From positions 2,317,501-2,381,500 of the forward strand of contig NZ_CP015820.1 in the NCBI RefSeq assembly GCF_002007485.1: 64,000 bases of DNA. Reading direction: 5' to 3'. Each line of letters opens with the position of its first letter. Position 1 is the stretch's first letter. Below the pieces are notes generated by a model that was not told the DNA's origin, did not search any database, and saw nothing but the letters and a program-made list of their open reading frames with translations. Positions 26,946 to 37,200 of this stretch are shown here, in pieces. Source of the DNA: Ditibartonella apihabitans. GTDB lineage: Bacteria > Pseudomonadota > Alphaproteobacteria > Rhizobiales > Rhizobiaceae. The translations under genes were made by a program, and so were the position numbers.

Positions 26946-27413
26946 ATGTCGCAAACCGATTTCGTTAAACTCGCCATTCGTCGTCTCCCACATTCTGAAG
27001 GGCTGAAATTGCCCGCTTATGAAACTGTGGGCTCGGCCGGAATGGATTTGAGGGCAGCTTTGGAAGAGGGAAAAGAACTCATCCTTTCCCCCGGTGAACG
27101 TGTCCTCGTCCCTACCGGTTTGATATTCGAGTTGCCGGAAGGTTACGAAGCGCAAATTCGTCCGCGTTCCGGTCTGGCCTTCAAAAATGGCGTTACATGC
27201 CTGAATACGCCTGGCACAATCGACAGTGATTATCGCGGAGAAATAAAAGTTTTACTCATCAATCTCGGTCAAGAACCATTCACAATTACCCGCGGCATGA
27301 GAATCGCGCAAACTGTCATTTCTCCGGCTCCCCAAATTGCCGTTGTGGAAACCACAACAACTTCGGATACAATTCGTGGAACCAAAGGGTTCGGTTCAAC
27401 CGGACACAACTAG
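26946..27413 (+). CDS. dut: dUTP diphosphatase
   Basis: 155 residues, trimeric dUTPase with all five motifs in order: [32 protein letters not shown] (motifs 2 and 3 combined region), [13 protein letters not shown] with the catalytic Asp, RIAQTVI and the C-terminal GTKGFGSTG. It hydrolyses dUTP to dUMP, keeping uracil out of DNA and feeding thymidylate synthesis. Confidence 0.97.
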   Translation: MSQTDFVKLAIRRLPHSEGLKLPAYETVGSAGMDLRAALEEGKELILSPGERVLVPTGLIFELPEGYEAQIRPRSGLAFKNGVTCLNTPGTIDSDYRGEIKVLLINLGQEPFTITRGMRIAQTVISPAPQIAVVETTTTSDTIRGTKGFGSTGHN

Positions 27414-27570
27414 ACAATCAACACCCAAAGAAATTTTTTAAGATAATAATTGTGAAGAAAGGTGCAATCGGCTGATTCGCTTTAGCTCACGAGCTCCTTT
27501 TGATCACACTTTTGCCATTGCTGATATTGCGTTTGCATCATCAACGGATAAACGAAACATTAAAATAAAA

Positions 27571-27597
27571 CCGCAATGTTTTGGAAAAACATTGCGG
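27571..27597 (-). terminator. Terminator of the formate dehydrogenase operon
   Basis: CCGCAATGTTTT pairs with AAAACATTGCGG across a short loop; on the minus strand the stem is followed by TTTTATTTTA. It lies 30 bases after the cytochrome b gene stop. Confidence 0.85.
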
Positions 27598-27626
27598 TTA
27601 AATTGATTGAAACCTTAAAATAAAGC

Positions 27627-28307
27627 TTAGCGGTCTTTAATGCGGTTTGCGCGCAAAAGCGCAATATACCATTTGCGATGGTGCGCCCATGCAAAGCCGC
27701 CTGAAATCTTGCCCTTGATCATTGCACCAATCGAACCGGCAACCCAATAACCGGCATAGACGTGGAAAATCCACACCGCGATAATGCAGGCGGCAACCAG
27801 TGAATGGGTGAGTAGTGCATAACGCTGCCATTCAATCGGAACAAAAGGTGCAAAATAGGCTTGCCAAACCATAAAGCCGCTCACAATCAATATGATAAGA
27901 CCAATCGACATCGACCAGAAAATACATTTTTGACCAAAATTGTATTTTCCGATCATAGGCAGTCTTTCTTCATCGCCTTCAAGGACATCCTTGATATCGA
28001 CAATCCATTTCAAATCGGAATTTTCCCAGATATTGAGGCGCCAGAAGCGGAAGAAAAGTCCGGCAAAACTGATAACCATGACAACACCGATATAGGGGTG
28101 AATGGTACGCACCACTTGCCCGCCTCCAATGAGATTTGATAGCGGGAAAAGTGGTGGCCAATACATCATCAGACCGGTCAATGCCAAAAGAATCATCGAA
28201 ACAGCGCCAATCCAGTGATTGATGCGTGCGCCTTTTGTATAGCGGTCGACCATAACCGGATGACCTTCATGGACATAATCGTATTTTTCATAAAGCTTAT
28301 GCGTCAT
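27627..28307 (-). CDS. fdhC: Formate dehydrogenase cytochrome b556 subunit (gamma)
   Basis: Start at [11 protein letters not shown] (28307), with AAGGA eight bases upstream inside the end of fdhB (overlap 11 bases); 226 residues. Four membrane helices with heme-b histidines, as in [39 protein letters not shown] and [10 protein letters not shown]. It is the FdnI/FdoI-type subunit that takes electrons from the FeS subunit to the quinone pool, anchoring the periplasmic enzyme to the membrane. Last gene of the fdhABC operon, followed by a terminator. Confidence 0.93.
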   Translation of the reverse strand: MTHKLYEKYDYVHEGHPVMVDRYTKGARINHWIGAVSMILLALTGLMMYWPPLFPLSNLIGGGQVVRTIHPYIGVVMVISFAGLFFRFWRLNIWENSDLKWIVDIKDVLEGDEERLPMIGKYNFGQKCIFWSMSIGLIILIVSGFMVWQAYFAPFVPIEWQRYALLTHSLVAACIIAVWIFHVYAGYWVAGSIGAMIKGKISGGFAWAHHRKWYIALLRANRIKDR

Positions 28308-29241
28308 GTTCGACATCCTTCAAGGTTTTCTCGGCACGTTCTTCGTCGTGCTTGGTTACTCTCGTACGTCCGATGAAGATACCATGTGCAGCTGCTCCAA
28401 GGATAGCTGCAGCAATAGCACCAAGTCCGAAATATTTGGAAATGCCCTTCCACGTTTTCACAATCGGTGAAATATGCGGGTCTTCCGGCAAGTTTGCATA
28501 AATGCTTGGCTGATCGGCATGGTGAAGAACATACATAACGTGCGTTCCGCCAACACCTTGCGGGTCATAAAGGCCGGCATTCTTGTAACCACGGTTTTTC
28601 AGATCGGCAATGCGTTCTTTGGCGTGTTCTTTAAGCTCGGCCTTTGTCCCGAACATAATCGCTTCAGTCGGGCAGGTCTTCGCACAAGCAGGCTTTTGCC
28701 CGACAGCAATGCGGTCGGAGCACAAAGTGCATTTATAGGCTCTGTGGGTTACTTGCGAGACACGCGGAATATTGAACGGACAGCCTTTGATGCAATAACC
28801 GCAACCGATGCATTTATCGTGAATAAAATCCACAATACCGTTTGAATATTGCACAATCGCACCGGGTGACGGACAAGCGGCAAGACATCCCGGTTCCGAA
28901 CAATGCATACAACCATCCTTGCGGATAAGCCATTCCAGTGCATCGGTTTCCGGATTAACCCATTCTGTGAAACGCATAATTGTAAAAGCGTCCGGCGAAA
29001 GGTCACGCGGGTTATCATAAACACCGACATTGTCACCAATTTCGGGGTTCAGCTCGTTCCATTCCGAGCACGCCGATTGGCAAGCTTTGCAACCAATGCA
29101 GCGTGAAACATCAATCAGCTTGGCTATTTCTTCCAATTTTCGCTTTGGTTTCGGCGCTGGCGAAGCGGAAATCCGGATGTAGTCATCCGGACCGATCTGC
29201 GGTTCGATTTTATCCTGTGTTGGAGGATTAATATTAATCAT
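28297..29241 (-). CDS. fdhB: Formate dehydrogenase iron-sulfur subunit (beta)
   Basis: 314 residues, FdnH/FdoH type. Four ferredoxin-like cysteine clusters are visible: [41 protein letters not shown] and CTLCSDRI...CAKTCP. One C-terminal membrane helix (about 268-290, [19 protein letters not shown]) anchors it to the inner membrane. It passes electrons from the Mo/W centre of FdhA to the cytochrome b subunit. Start overlaps the fdhA stop as ATGA, so translation is coupled. Confidence 0.95.
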   Translation of the reverse strand: MININPPTQDKIEPQIGPDDYIRISASPAPKPKRKLEEIAKLIDVSRCIGCKACQSACSEWNELNPEIGDNVGVYDNPRDLSPDAFTIMRFTEWVNPETDALEWLIRKDGCMHCSEPGCLAACPSPGAIVQYSNGIVDFIHDKCIGCGYCIKGCPFNIPRVSQVTHRAYKCTLCSDRIAVGQKPACAKTCPTEAIMFGTKAELKEHAKERIADLKNRGYKNAGLYDPQGVGGTHVMYVLHHADQPSIYANLPEDPHISPIVKTWKGISKYFGLGAIAAAILGAAAHGIFIGRTRVTKHDEERAEKTLKDVEHDA

Positions 29242-32200
29242 TTTTCCGCCTTTCCATTCTCATCGACCGGTGCTTTCGATTTTTCCATATTCACCAGAAA
29301 TGCCTTGAATTCAGGCGTCTGGGAGTTGGCATCGCCAACAAATGGCGTGAGCGAGTTAGGACCGAAGCCTTTCTTCGCCTCACCGATAAAGCCCCAATGC
29401 AGTGGAATGCCGATAACGTGAACCGGCTTGCCGTCACAAATGATCGGACGGATACGTTTGGTAACCAGCGCTTTGGCAAAAACCTGCCCGCGTTTGTTCC
29501 AAACTCTTACCCAATCACCTTTCACAACACCTTTCTCTGCTGCCAGTTCTTCCGAAATTTCAACAAAGAATTGCGGCTGCAAAGCAGCGTTAATCCGGTT
29601 GTTTTTCGTCCAGTAGTGGAAGTGCTCGGTCAACCGATAAGAGGTTGCGGCATATGGGAATTCATCACTTGTTCCCAATTGTGCAAGATCTTCATCAAAG
29701 ATACGAGCGGCCGGATTACCACGGACATTCGGAGCAATCGGGTTGACGATCGGCGATTCGAACGGTTCGTAGTGAACCGGGAACGGTCCATCACGAAGTC
29801 CGGCAAGTGTAAAGAGCCGGCCAGTGCCTTCCGCATTCATGATAAACGGACCAACAGCGTGCGGATCGGATGCGGGCGGAATATCCGGAACATCAAATCC
29901 CGTCCATTTCTCGCCATTCCATTCGATAACTTTACGCTCCGGATCCCAAGCCTTACCGTCAAAATCGGCAGAGGCACGATTATAAAGAATACGACGGTTT
30001 GCAGGCCATGCGAATGTCCACTTCGGATAAAGTCCGGCACCATCATAGTCGGTGTTATCACGCCGTGCCATCATGTTTCCGTCTTCGGTAAAGCTACCTG
30101 AATAAATCCAGCAGCCCGAAGCGGTACTTCCATCGGCCTTCAACGAAGCAAAGCCTGGAACCTGTTTGCCTTTTTCAAGGATTTTCTTGGTCGGGTCTTT
30201 CGGATCATAAAGATCTTCAACAGCATAACCGTTCATTTCCTTGGCAAGTTCTGCCGGTTGAGGTTCGCTTGCGTCCTTATATGGCCAATGCAAATTGACG
30301 ATAGGATCGGGGAACACACCGCCTTCTTTTTCATAAAGCTTTTTCAGCCTTAACCAAAGTTGTGCCATGATCCAAGTATCGTGCTTTGCGTCACCCGGCG
30401 GATTTTGCCCCGCCCAGTGCCACTGCAACCAGCGACCGGAATTGACAACAGCTCCTTCATCTTCAGCAAAGCAGCTTGTCGGCAATTGGAAAACTTCCGT
30501 TTTGATTTCGGATGTATTGACATCATTGAAATCACCGTGGTTTTCCCAGAAACGTGCCGTCTCTGTTTCCAACGGATCCATCACGACAAGGAATTTCAAT
30601 TTGCTCAAGCCGCGCTCGACCTTTTTACGGTTCGGGAAAGCAAGAACAGGATTGAACCCTTGGCAGAAATAGCCGTTCATCTGGTTATGATCCATCATGT
30701 CGACAGCTTTAAGAATATCGTAATTGGCGATATCAAGCTTCGGCAGATAATCATAGGCGAAGTCGTTTTCTTTTGTTGCGGCCTTGCCCCACATTGCCTT
30801 CATGAACGAAATGAAGAACTTGTCATAATTCTGCCAGTAGCTAACCTGATTCGGCCGCGTTGGTGTGAACTTGCGTTTCGCGAGATAGGTCTTGAGATCG
30901 GTCTCGTTTTCCATCGGAATATTCATATAGCCCGGAATGAGGTTGGACATCAGTCCGACATCTGTAAGGCCTTGAATATTGGAGTGGCCACGAAGGGCAT
31001 TCACACCGCCACCACGTACACCGATATCACCAAGAATAAGCTGCAACATGCACATTGTGCGAATGTTCTGCGCACCCTTGGAGTGTTGTGTCCAACCGAG
31101 AGCATACATGGATGTCATTGCCTTTGTCGGGCTTGAACATTCTGCAATCATCTCGCAGATTTTGAGGAACTTGTCCTTCGGTGTTCCGCAAATTCTTTCA
31201 ACCATTTCAGGCGTGTAAACCGAAACATGTTTTTTAAGAAGCTGCCATACCGAACGCGGATGCGTCAAAGTCTCGTCATTCTTGGCATAACCGTTCTCGT
31301 CCATTTCATAGGACCAGGTCGAGCGGTCATAATCACGTTTGGCTTCGTCATATCCGGTAAACAGACCATCTTTGAAACCGAAACCTTTATTGACGATCAA
31401 ACCGGCATTGGTGAAATGTTTGACATATTCATACTGAACTTTGTCATGCGTTATGCAGTAGTTGATGACACCGGACAAAAAGGCAATATCGGTTCCCTGA
31501 CGGATCGGTGCATAAAAATCGGCAACCGAAGCCGAACGGGTAAAGCGTGGATCAACAACGATCAGCTTTGCACCGCGATGCTCTTTTGCATAAGTAACCC
31601 ACTTGAAGCCACAAGGATGTGCTTCGGCAGCATTACCACCCATGATAATGACGAGATCCGTCGACCGGATATCCGTCCATGGATTTGTCATCGCGCCACG
31701 ACCAAATGTTGGGCCCAGACTGGACACCGTGGGGCCGTGTCAAACGCGTGCTTGGTTATCGAATGCCAGCATACCGCATGAACGTACGACCTTATAAGTC
31801 GCAAATGCGGTTTCGTTTGTGGCTGCAGAAGCAGCAAGAAATCCTGTTGTTAACCACCGATTGACTGTCTGGCCTTTTTCATTTTTCTGAACAAAATTGG
31901 CGTCGCGATCATCTTTCATGTAGCGGGCGATTTTATCAAGTGCCTCGTCCCATGTGATTTCTTCAAAGTGGTCGGAACCGGGGCGACGAACCTTCGGTTT
32001 TGTCAAACGGTTCTTTGAATGGATTGTATCAAGAAGGGCTGCACCTTTCGGGCACAGAGTACCATGATTGGTCGGGTGATCAACATCACCCTCGACGTGG
32101 ACAACTTTCGCTGTGCCATCTTTCATTGATCCTTTTGAATAAAGGATAATACCACAAGCAACCGAACAATATGTACAGGTCTGTCGGGTCTGGGTTGTTG

Positions 32201-32336
32201 AAGCTAACCTGAAAGGCTTTATCGCTGAAACAACTGTTGCTTCAGCCTCGCTAAAACCAAGCGCACCCAATGCTGTTGCGCCGACACCCGCACCAGCACC
32301 CTTTAAAAAGGCGCGACGCGAAATCTCTATATTCAT
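29238..32336 (-). CDS. fdhA: Selenocysteine-containing formate dehydrogenase major subunit
   Basis: A single 1032-residue gene read through an in-frame TGA at 31742-31740 (residue 199). Flanking residues ...[18 protein letters not shown] match FdnG/FdoG, where Sec binds Mo or W. Start at [13 protein letters not shown] (32336), a twin-arginine signal, so it is exported folded to the periplasm. The first cluster motif CTYCSVACG binds 4Fe-4[16 protein letters not shown] and the C-terminal molybdopterin-binding part follow. It oxidises formate to CO2. Full Sec machinery sits beside it. Annotation as two genes (29238-31727 and 31740-32378) would be an artefact. Confidence 0.96.
31706..31742 (-). 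other. Sec UGA codon and predicted bacterial SECIS hairpin
   Basis: On the minus strand the UGA (31742-31740) is followed three bases later by GGCCC (31736-31732), which pairs with GGGCC (31716-31712) around a 15-base apical part. Position and size fit a bacterial SECIS bound by SelB. Confidence 0.8.
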
Positions 32337-32412
32337 ACGGGCATTCCTCTTGTATTTTTGATCATCCCACAAGCTCACAATTGTAAATCAACAATTGTTT
32401 CAAAGCAACCAA

Positions 32413-32652
32413 TCAAGCTTCAAACAAGTCTGCTTGATGCCCTGTTGTTACAAAAGCGGATTCTATTGATCGGGGAAGATCATTCGCAGCTTTTTCATAT
32501 GGATCCTGAAAGACAATAATGCAATCGCTTTCCCGATGGCGTTGACGTTTTGTGAACACAGGCGATTGATCGTGATGAAGATGAGCTACATTGCACGCAT
32601 GTTTGACAAATGCTAATATTGTCAAACTGTCGGATATCTTTGATACCCACAC
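32413..32652 (-). CDS. Possible small protein upstream of fdhA (doubtful)
   Basis: An open frame of 79 residues ending 76 bases before the fdhA start, with a C-terminal half (RESDCIIVFQDPYEKAANDL) that reads like protein. Its first part covers the likely selD promoter and operator, and no good ribosome site is seen; a GTG start at VFTKRQ would give about 48 residues. I do not recognise it. It could be chance. Confidence 0.25.
   Translation of the reverse strand: MWVSKISDSLTILAFVKHACNVAHLHHDQSPVFTKRQRHRESDCIIVFQDPYEKAANDLPRSIESAFVTTGHQADLFEA
32602..32626. promoter_or_regulatory. Inverted repeat TTTGACAA-N9-TTGTCAAA between fdhA and selD
   Basis: Perfect 8-base arms (32602-32609 and 32619-32626) with a 9-base spacer in the divergent region of the formate/selenium module. 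It looks like an operator and overlaps the predicted selD -35. The cognate regulator is unknown; the half-site does not match the FNR TTGAT-N4-ATCAA palindrome. Confidence 0.55.
32619..32646 (+). promoter_or_regulatory. Predicted sigma-70 promoter of selD
   Basis: TTGTCA at 32619-32624, 16 bases, TGATAC at 32641-32646, about 30 bases before the selD ribosome site. The -35 is one arm of the inverted repeat at 32602-32626. Confidence 0.45.
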
Positions 32653-32681
32653 AAAATTGAATATTTAAAAAGGAAACTTCG

Positions 32682-33725
32682 ATGACACCCTTCCGTTTGA
32701 CAAGTCTTGCTCACGGTGGGGGTTGCGGTTGTAAACTGGCACCCTCCGTTTTGCAGAAAATGCTGAAAAACCAGCCGGAATATGGACCATTTGAACATCT
32801 ATTGGTGGGAACCGAAACAAGTGATGACGCTGCCATTTACGAACTGGACGATGGCACTTGTGTCATCGCTACGACAGACTTTTTCATGCCGATGGTGGAT
32901 GACCCTGTCACATTTGGCCAAATTGCTGCGACCAATGCTATTTCCGACGTTTATGCTATGGGCGGAAAGCCGATTATGTCGCTGGCAATTCTCGGAATGC
33001 CGGTTGACAAAATTGATCCGGCAATTGTCGGAGAGATTTTAAAAGGTGGACGGCAAAAAGCCGCAGAAGCCGGCATTGCTGTCGCCGGTGGTCATTCGAT
33101 CGACAATCCCGAGCCGGTCTATGGTTTGGCTGTTATCGGCATTTGCAAAAAAGACGAGATCAAATTGAATGCCCGTGCCCATGTAGGCGACAAACTGGTA
33201 CTCATGAAAGGTATCGGCGTTGGCGTTTATTCGCATGCATTCAAAACCGGAAAACTTTCCGATGAGGCCTATCAGGAAATGATAGCGTCAATGACGCTTC
33301 TCAATAAAATCGGTACAGAGCTTGGAAGAAATCCCGATGTTCACGCATTAACCGATGTGACCGGTTTTGGAATTTTAGGCCACAGTCTCGAAATGGCACA
33401 AGGTTCCAATGTCGAGATTGCTATAAATTATTCGAAAATTCCATTTCTCAAGCAAGCTGAAGCACTTGCAAAAGATGGATGCTTCACCGGTGCTTCACGC
33501 CGTAATTGGGACAGCTATGGCGAACATATTGTATTGCCGCAAAATTATCCCGATTATAAACGCTTTCTGTTGACCGATCCGCAAACATCCGGCGGATTGT
33601 TCGCTTCCGTCTCACCTGAAAAAGCCGACTCTGTCATCGCTTATGCGAAAAGCCGAGGCTATCCGCTTTCGACTATTGTCGGTGAAGTACGTTCCGGTAC
33701 TCCGAAAGTTATTATAGAAGAGTGA
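32682..33725 (+). CDS. selD: Selenide, water dikinase (selenophosphate synthase)
   Basis: 347 residues. SelD makes selenophosphate from selenide and ATP, the Se donor for Sec-tRNA. The N-terminal active-site loop is [11 protein letters not shown] with Cys (not Sec) and the catalytic Lys. ATP-binding [20 protein letters not shown] and [13 protein letters not shown] follow, then [15 protein letters not shown] and DPQTSGGLF. It is divergent from fdhABC with about 345 bases between start codons and serves the same system. Confidence 0.97.
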   Translation: MTPFRLTSLAHGGGCGCKLAPSVLQKMLKNQPEYGPFEHLLVGTETSDDAAIYELDDGTCVIATTDFFMPMVDDPVTFGQIAATNAISDVYAMGGKPIMSLAILGMPVDKIDPAIVGEILKGGRQKAAEAGIAVAGGHSIDNPEPVYGLAVIGICKKDEIKLNARAHVGDKLVLMKGIGVGVYSHAFKTGKLSDEAYQEMIASMTLLNKIGTELGRNPDVHALTDVTGFGILGHSLEMAQGSNVEIAINYSKIPFLKQAEALAKDGCFTGASRRNWDSYGEHIVLPQNYPDYKRFLLTDPQTSGGLFASVSPEKADSVIAYAKSRGYPLSTIVGEVRSGTPKVIIEE

Positions 33726-34100
33726 TTCGAACAATTTCTAGTTGTTTCGGGCGGGCAAGAAATCAAATCTTACCTGCCCGAATAAACACGCACATGACCA
33801 TATAGCCAATTTTTACGAGATATTATGGCTTTTCATTTCAATAAGATGTCGAATTTTGAAAAAAGTGCTTGGCAATTGGGATGAACAACGCTAGTTTCCA
33901 CTATACCAGATAAATCGTCATGGAACATAGCTGTTGGAGTCGTTTCCATAGGCTTTTTGAGATTTTCAAAAAATTGATTTGAGCTTGATGGCTTGTCAAC
34001 AAGCATAATCAAAAACGGGTATTGGCGCTAAAGCCATTATATTCTTGTCAGAAAATCGACTGAATACAAATAGATAAAACATATTCTTAAAGAGATCATT
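33726..34100. other. Intergenic stretch after selD
   Basis: 375 bases. A weak stem CGGGCA (33752-33757) / TGCCCG (33775-33780) just after selD may be a terminator but has no T tract. No coding frame or RNA is recognised. Confidence 0.45.
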
Positions 34101-34769
34101 ATGAGGCCACAACAAAATAGGCGCATCCGTGGACGCAACAATAATAATAACAACAGACGCGGTCCAAACCCTCTTTCACGCAATTATGAAAGCAACGGTC
34201 CGGATGTAAAAATTCGTGGTAACGCACAACATATAGCAGATAAATACACAGCTTTGGCACGGGATGCCCAGGCTGCCGGTGACAGGGTGATGGCAGAAAA
34301 CTACCTCCAACATGCCGAACACTATGTCCGCATCATTCTGGCAGCACAAGCACAAATGCCGCAACCAATCCAGCGTGAAGAACTCAGTGATGATGAGGAG
34401 GAAGACGAAAACACTCCTATCGCATCATTGGAAATAAGTGAAGAGCATGAGGCGGCTGGAAGCGGTCCGCAACCGGAAATTCAAGGGGTACCGGCTGAAG
34501 TTGCTCTTGCCGAGGATACCGGTGAAGTCGGAAAAGTTGTCGAGCTCAAGAAACCCCGTCGTGCACCACGTCGTCGGAGCACTCCGGTAGGCCGTTCCGA
34601 TGCCGGTGAAAGGGAAGCCGAAGAGCAAGCTAAAGAAAAAGCGGAAGCCCCTGAAGAAGCCGTTGAAAAGGCGGAAAAGCCTGCTGAAACTGAAGAGATT
34701 GTTGAAAAGAAGCCGCGTCGCAGACGCACAACAAAACCGAAAGTGGTCAAGGCTGAAGAAGAAGCCTGA
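34101..34769 (+). CDS. DUF4167 domain protein
   Basis: 222 residues. The N-terminal 80 residues are the DUF4167 domain: an Arg/Asn-rich start (MRPQQNRRIRGRNNNNNN), then VKIRGNAQHIADKYTALARDAQAAGDRVMAENYLQHAEHY. The remainder is a disordered Glu/Lys/Ala/Pro tail ending in Arg/Lys clusters (KKPRRRRTTKPK), which suggests nucleic-acid contact. Function is unknown; elsewhere in the order it sits near prfA/prmC, so its place inside the selenium module is notable. A terminator follows at 34791. Confidence 0.88.
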   Translation: MRPQQNRRIRGRNNNNNNRRGPNPLSRNYESNGPDVKIRGNAQHIADKYTALARDAQAAGDRVMAENYLQHAEHYVRIILAAQAQMPQPIQREELSDDEEEDENTPIASLEISEEHEAAGSGPQPEIQGVPAEVALAEDTGEVGKVVELKKPRRAPRRRSTPVGRSDAGEREAEEQAKEKAEAPEEAVEKAEKPAETEEIVEKKPRRRRTTKPKVVKAEEEA

Positions 34770-34790
34770 TTTTCTGCTTGATAGTCATCA

Positions 34791-34816
34791 AAAAGACGGG
34801 TTATGACCCGTCTTTT
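34791..34816 (+). terminator. Terminator after the DUF4167 gene
   Basis: AAAAGACGGG (34791-34800), 6-base loop, CCCGTCTTTT (34807-34816) followed by more T. It lies 22 bases after the stop. Confidence 0.88.
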
Positions 34817-35138
34817 TTGTTTTCCCGCCTCTTTGTTTATTGCGTACTTTTGTGGTTGTTATCTGTTTTTGTTCATTGATAGCGAAGCAATTTTCCCGAT
34901 TAAAAGTTTCCGGAACTTCCAAGACGCATATCTTTCCGATTTCAAAAAACTATCGTGATGCATTCTTCCTTGCAGAAGAAAAGCTTAACCGAACACGTCT
35001 CTAACACCCGTTACTTTTTTCGCAGTGCTTGATGGCTCAAGCCCTTCCCGACACTTGATGTTCACGGCAATAAAACGGTTCGGAAACAGTAATGATAAGC
35101 AATGTGTTTCAACTGAACATGATTCAATTGAAAATAAT

Positions 35139-35234
35139 TGGCGGAAGAGCATGGGAGTCGAACCCATAAAAGACCGTCTCACGGCCCCTTACGGCTTTGA
35201 AGGCCGCATCCATCACCGGATGAAAAGCCCTTCC
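35139..35234 (-). tRNA. selC: Selenocysteine tRNA (tRNA-Sec, UCA)
   Basis: A 96-base minus-strand tRNA with the hallmarks of bacterial tRNA-Sec: an 8-bp acceptor GGAAGGGC / GCTCTTCC, anticodon TCA in the loop of the GCGGC/GCCGT stem, a long variable arm (GGGGCCGTGAGACGGTCT region), T loop GGTTCGACTCC, discriminator G and encoded CCA. It begins 37 bases after the selB stop on the same strand, so it can be co-transcribed with fdhE-selA-selB. SelB in the same operon delivers it to the fdhA UGA. Confidence 0.95.
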
Positions 35235-35271
35235 GAATGTCTTATGCGGCTTTTAGGCAAAAACTGCAAGT

Positions 35272-37200
35272 CTAACTATCGGCAAACAGGTCAAGCCGAT
35301 GCGGATTTAGTCTTCTGATATCGCCTTTTCTGATTGTCACGCCATGGCGGTCAAAAAATTCCAGTAGAAAAATTGAAACCTTGCGACCATTATTCAAACG
35401 GTCACGCAAATCGGCTGCGACAAATTCGTGCTTTTCTTTTTTTTCAGCAATGTCCCGCATAATCATAATAATTTCTGCCAGCACTTCACGCGGGAAAAAA
35501 TAGTCTTGTGCCACTTCATAGACACGCCCCATTCGTGCACATGATTTGAGGATTTGCCGCATATGATTTTCTTCGATTCCAAGTTCTTGCGCAAAATCAC
35601 GCGTGCGTGGGGGGCGGAAACGTTCTTCCCCCTTCAAAACTTTATAGACACGTTGCCAGATTGCTTCATCTTCGGGCGATAATTTGGCTTCATGACCGGC
35701 AAGGCCAACCCAGGCGCCACGAATCTTCAACCGGCCTTTATCAATTTCGTTTTGTAACAGATCACGAAAATAAGGAGCGCGAATTTCGCGGGCAACGTCA
35801 CGACGCAATTTTTCAAGACCAACGCCGAAAAGATCAGGCTCTTTTTTATGAAATTCGACAAGATAATCGACAATTGCCTTTTGCAAGCGCTGTTCTTGTT
35901 GTTGTTCCATAACAAAACGGTCTTGACCATGTTCAAGAACAACAAAATTTCCGCTCGAAAGAAGTTTGGCCGCCTCGACTTCCGACAGATTACGCGCACG
36001 ACAAAAATAAAGCCAGTCAATGCCATAAGGTGGCAATGCCAGAATTGCCGACAAAGCTTGAAGATGATCTTCTTTTTCCATTGCGGCAAGAAATTTGAAC
36101 CGCTCCGGCGCGCGGCGGTGCCTTTCCGGTGCTAGCGGATCAAGAATAATGCCGCCACCAATTGTACGGCTTGCCGATGTGTCACGAATGACAAAGCGGT
36201 CGCCGCTTGCGGCAATAATAGCTTTATCGGAAATAATCTGAACATAAGCAGTTTCACCGGCTTTCATGGTGTCTTGCGACAAAAATACAAGACGGGCATT
36301 GGTTTCCAAAGAGCCATGGTGCAAGTGAACAGGAAACCATTGTTTCAACGGTTTCGGTTCGGAGGCAAGAATTGTGAGACGAACATCGAACCTTTGACTT
36401 GGCTTATCAAGAAACGGGTCAATGACCATCATACCCCGTTTGACGTTATCCTTGTTGATTGCGTCACCAACAATATTGAGTGCCGCTCTGTCGCCCGTTC
36501 TTGCTTTATTAGAAACCTCATCCTGTACATGGATCGACCGTAACCGAGCTTGCAGATGATCGGGTGCAATGACCATAAGATCATTGGTCGATGCTTCGCC
36601 AGAAAGCACGGTTCCGGTCACCACTGTGCCGGCACCGGAAAGCACAAAACAACGGTCAATCGCATGGCGAAACCGCCCATAGGAAACACGTTTTTTCAAA
36701 TGTGAAGCGGCGTTTTCTATCTCTTCCCGAAGGGCCTCTATCCCCTCGCCCGTCAATGACGACACAGGAAATATCGGTGCATTTTCCAGAAACGAACCTT
36801 TGAGAAATTCGTGTAATTCCGCTTGCAATGCTTCAACACGCTCTTTATCAACAAGGTCGATGCGGGTAATGACAACAACCCCGTGCTTTAACCCCAGAAG
36901 CTTCAATATTTCGAAATGCTCGCGCGTTTGCGGCATAATGCCGTCATCGGCTGCGACGACCAGCATGACATAGTCAATGCTACCGGCCCCTGTCAGCATG
37001 GTATGGATGAGTTTTTCGTGTCCCGGAACATCAACAAAACCGATACGCTCGCCATTTTTCAATGTCTGATAGGCAAAACCCAATTCAATCGTGATACCAC
37101 GTTGTTTTTCCTGCGGCAGACGATCTGTATCAATGCCTGTCAGTGCTCTGACGAGAGCTGTTTTTCCATGGTCAATATGACCGGCAGTACCAATAATCAT
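35272..37200 (-). CDS. selB: Selenocysteine-specific elongation factor SelB
   Basis: 642 residues, usual length. EF-Tu-like GTPase part with [39 protein letters not shown] and TRID. Domains 2-3 follow, then winged-helix repeats at the C-terminus (about 400-642) that grip the SECIS hairpin. It carries Sec-tRNA to ribosomes paused at UGA. Overlaps selA by ATGA; selC follows 37 bases downstream. Confidence 0.97.
   Translation of the reverse strand: MIIGTAGHIDHGKTALVRALTGIDTDRLPQEKQRGITIELGFAYQTLKNGERIGFVDVPGHEKLIHTMLTGAGSIDYVMLVVAADDGIMPQTREHFEILKLLGLKHGVVVITRIDLVDKERVEALQAELHEFLKGSFLENAPIFPVSSLTGEGIEALREEIENAASHLKKRVSYGRFRHAIDRCFVLSGAGTVVTGTVLSGEASTNDLMVIAPDHLQARLRSIHVQDEVSNKARTGDRAALNIVGDAINKDNVKRGMMVIDPFLDKPSQRFDVRLTILASEPKPLKQWFPVHLHHGSLETNARLVFLSQDTMKAGETAYVQIISDKAIIAASGDRFVIRDTSASRTIGGGIILDPLAPERHRRAPERFKFLAAMEKEDHLQALSAILALPPYGIDWLYFCRARNLSEVEAAKLLSSGNFVVLEHGQDRFVMEQQQEQRLQKAIVDYLVEFHKKEPDLFGVGLEKLRRDVAREIRAPYFRDLLQNEIDKGRLKIRGAWVGLAGHEAKLSPEDEAIWQRVYKVLKGEERFRPPRTRDFAQELGIEENHMRQILKSCARMGRVYEVAQDYFFPREVLAEIIMIMRDIAEKKEKHEFVAADLRDRLNNGRKVSIFLLEFFDRHGVTIRKGDIRRLNPHRLDLFADS

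Noticed and set aside
29238-32378. Formate dehydrogenase as two separate genes with a nonsense mutation
   Set aside because: The stop is UGA at the exact selenocysteine site, with a SECIS-like hairpin and a complete sel gene set nearby.
33902-33944. GGAAC...CGTT at about 33922 as an EcfG promoter
   Set aside because: The spacer is only 14 bases, outside the 16-17 of known EcfG promoters.
34985-35318. Protein-coding frames over the selC region (35025-35318 plus, 34985-35182 minus)
   Set aside because: They cross the tRNA-Sec gene and have no ribosome site or family; a 10-base match to the selC 5' end near 35050 is too short to be a tRNA copy.
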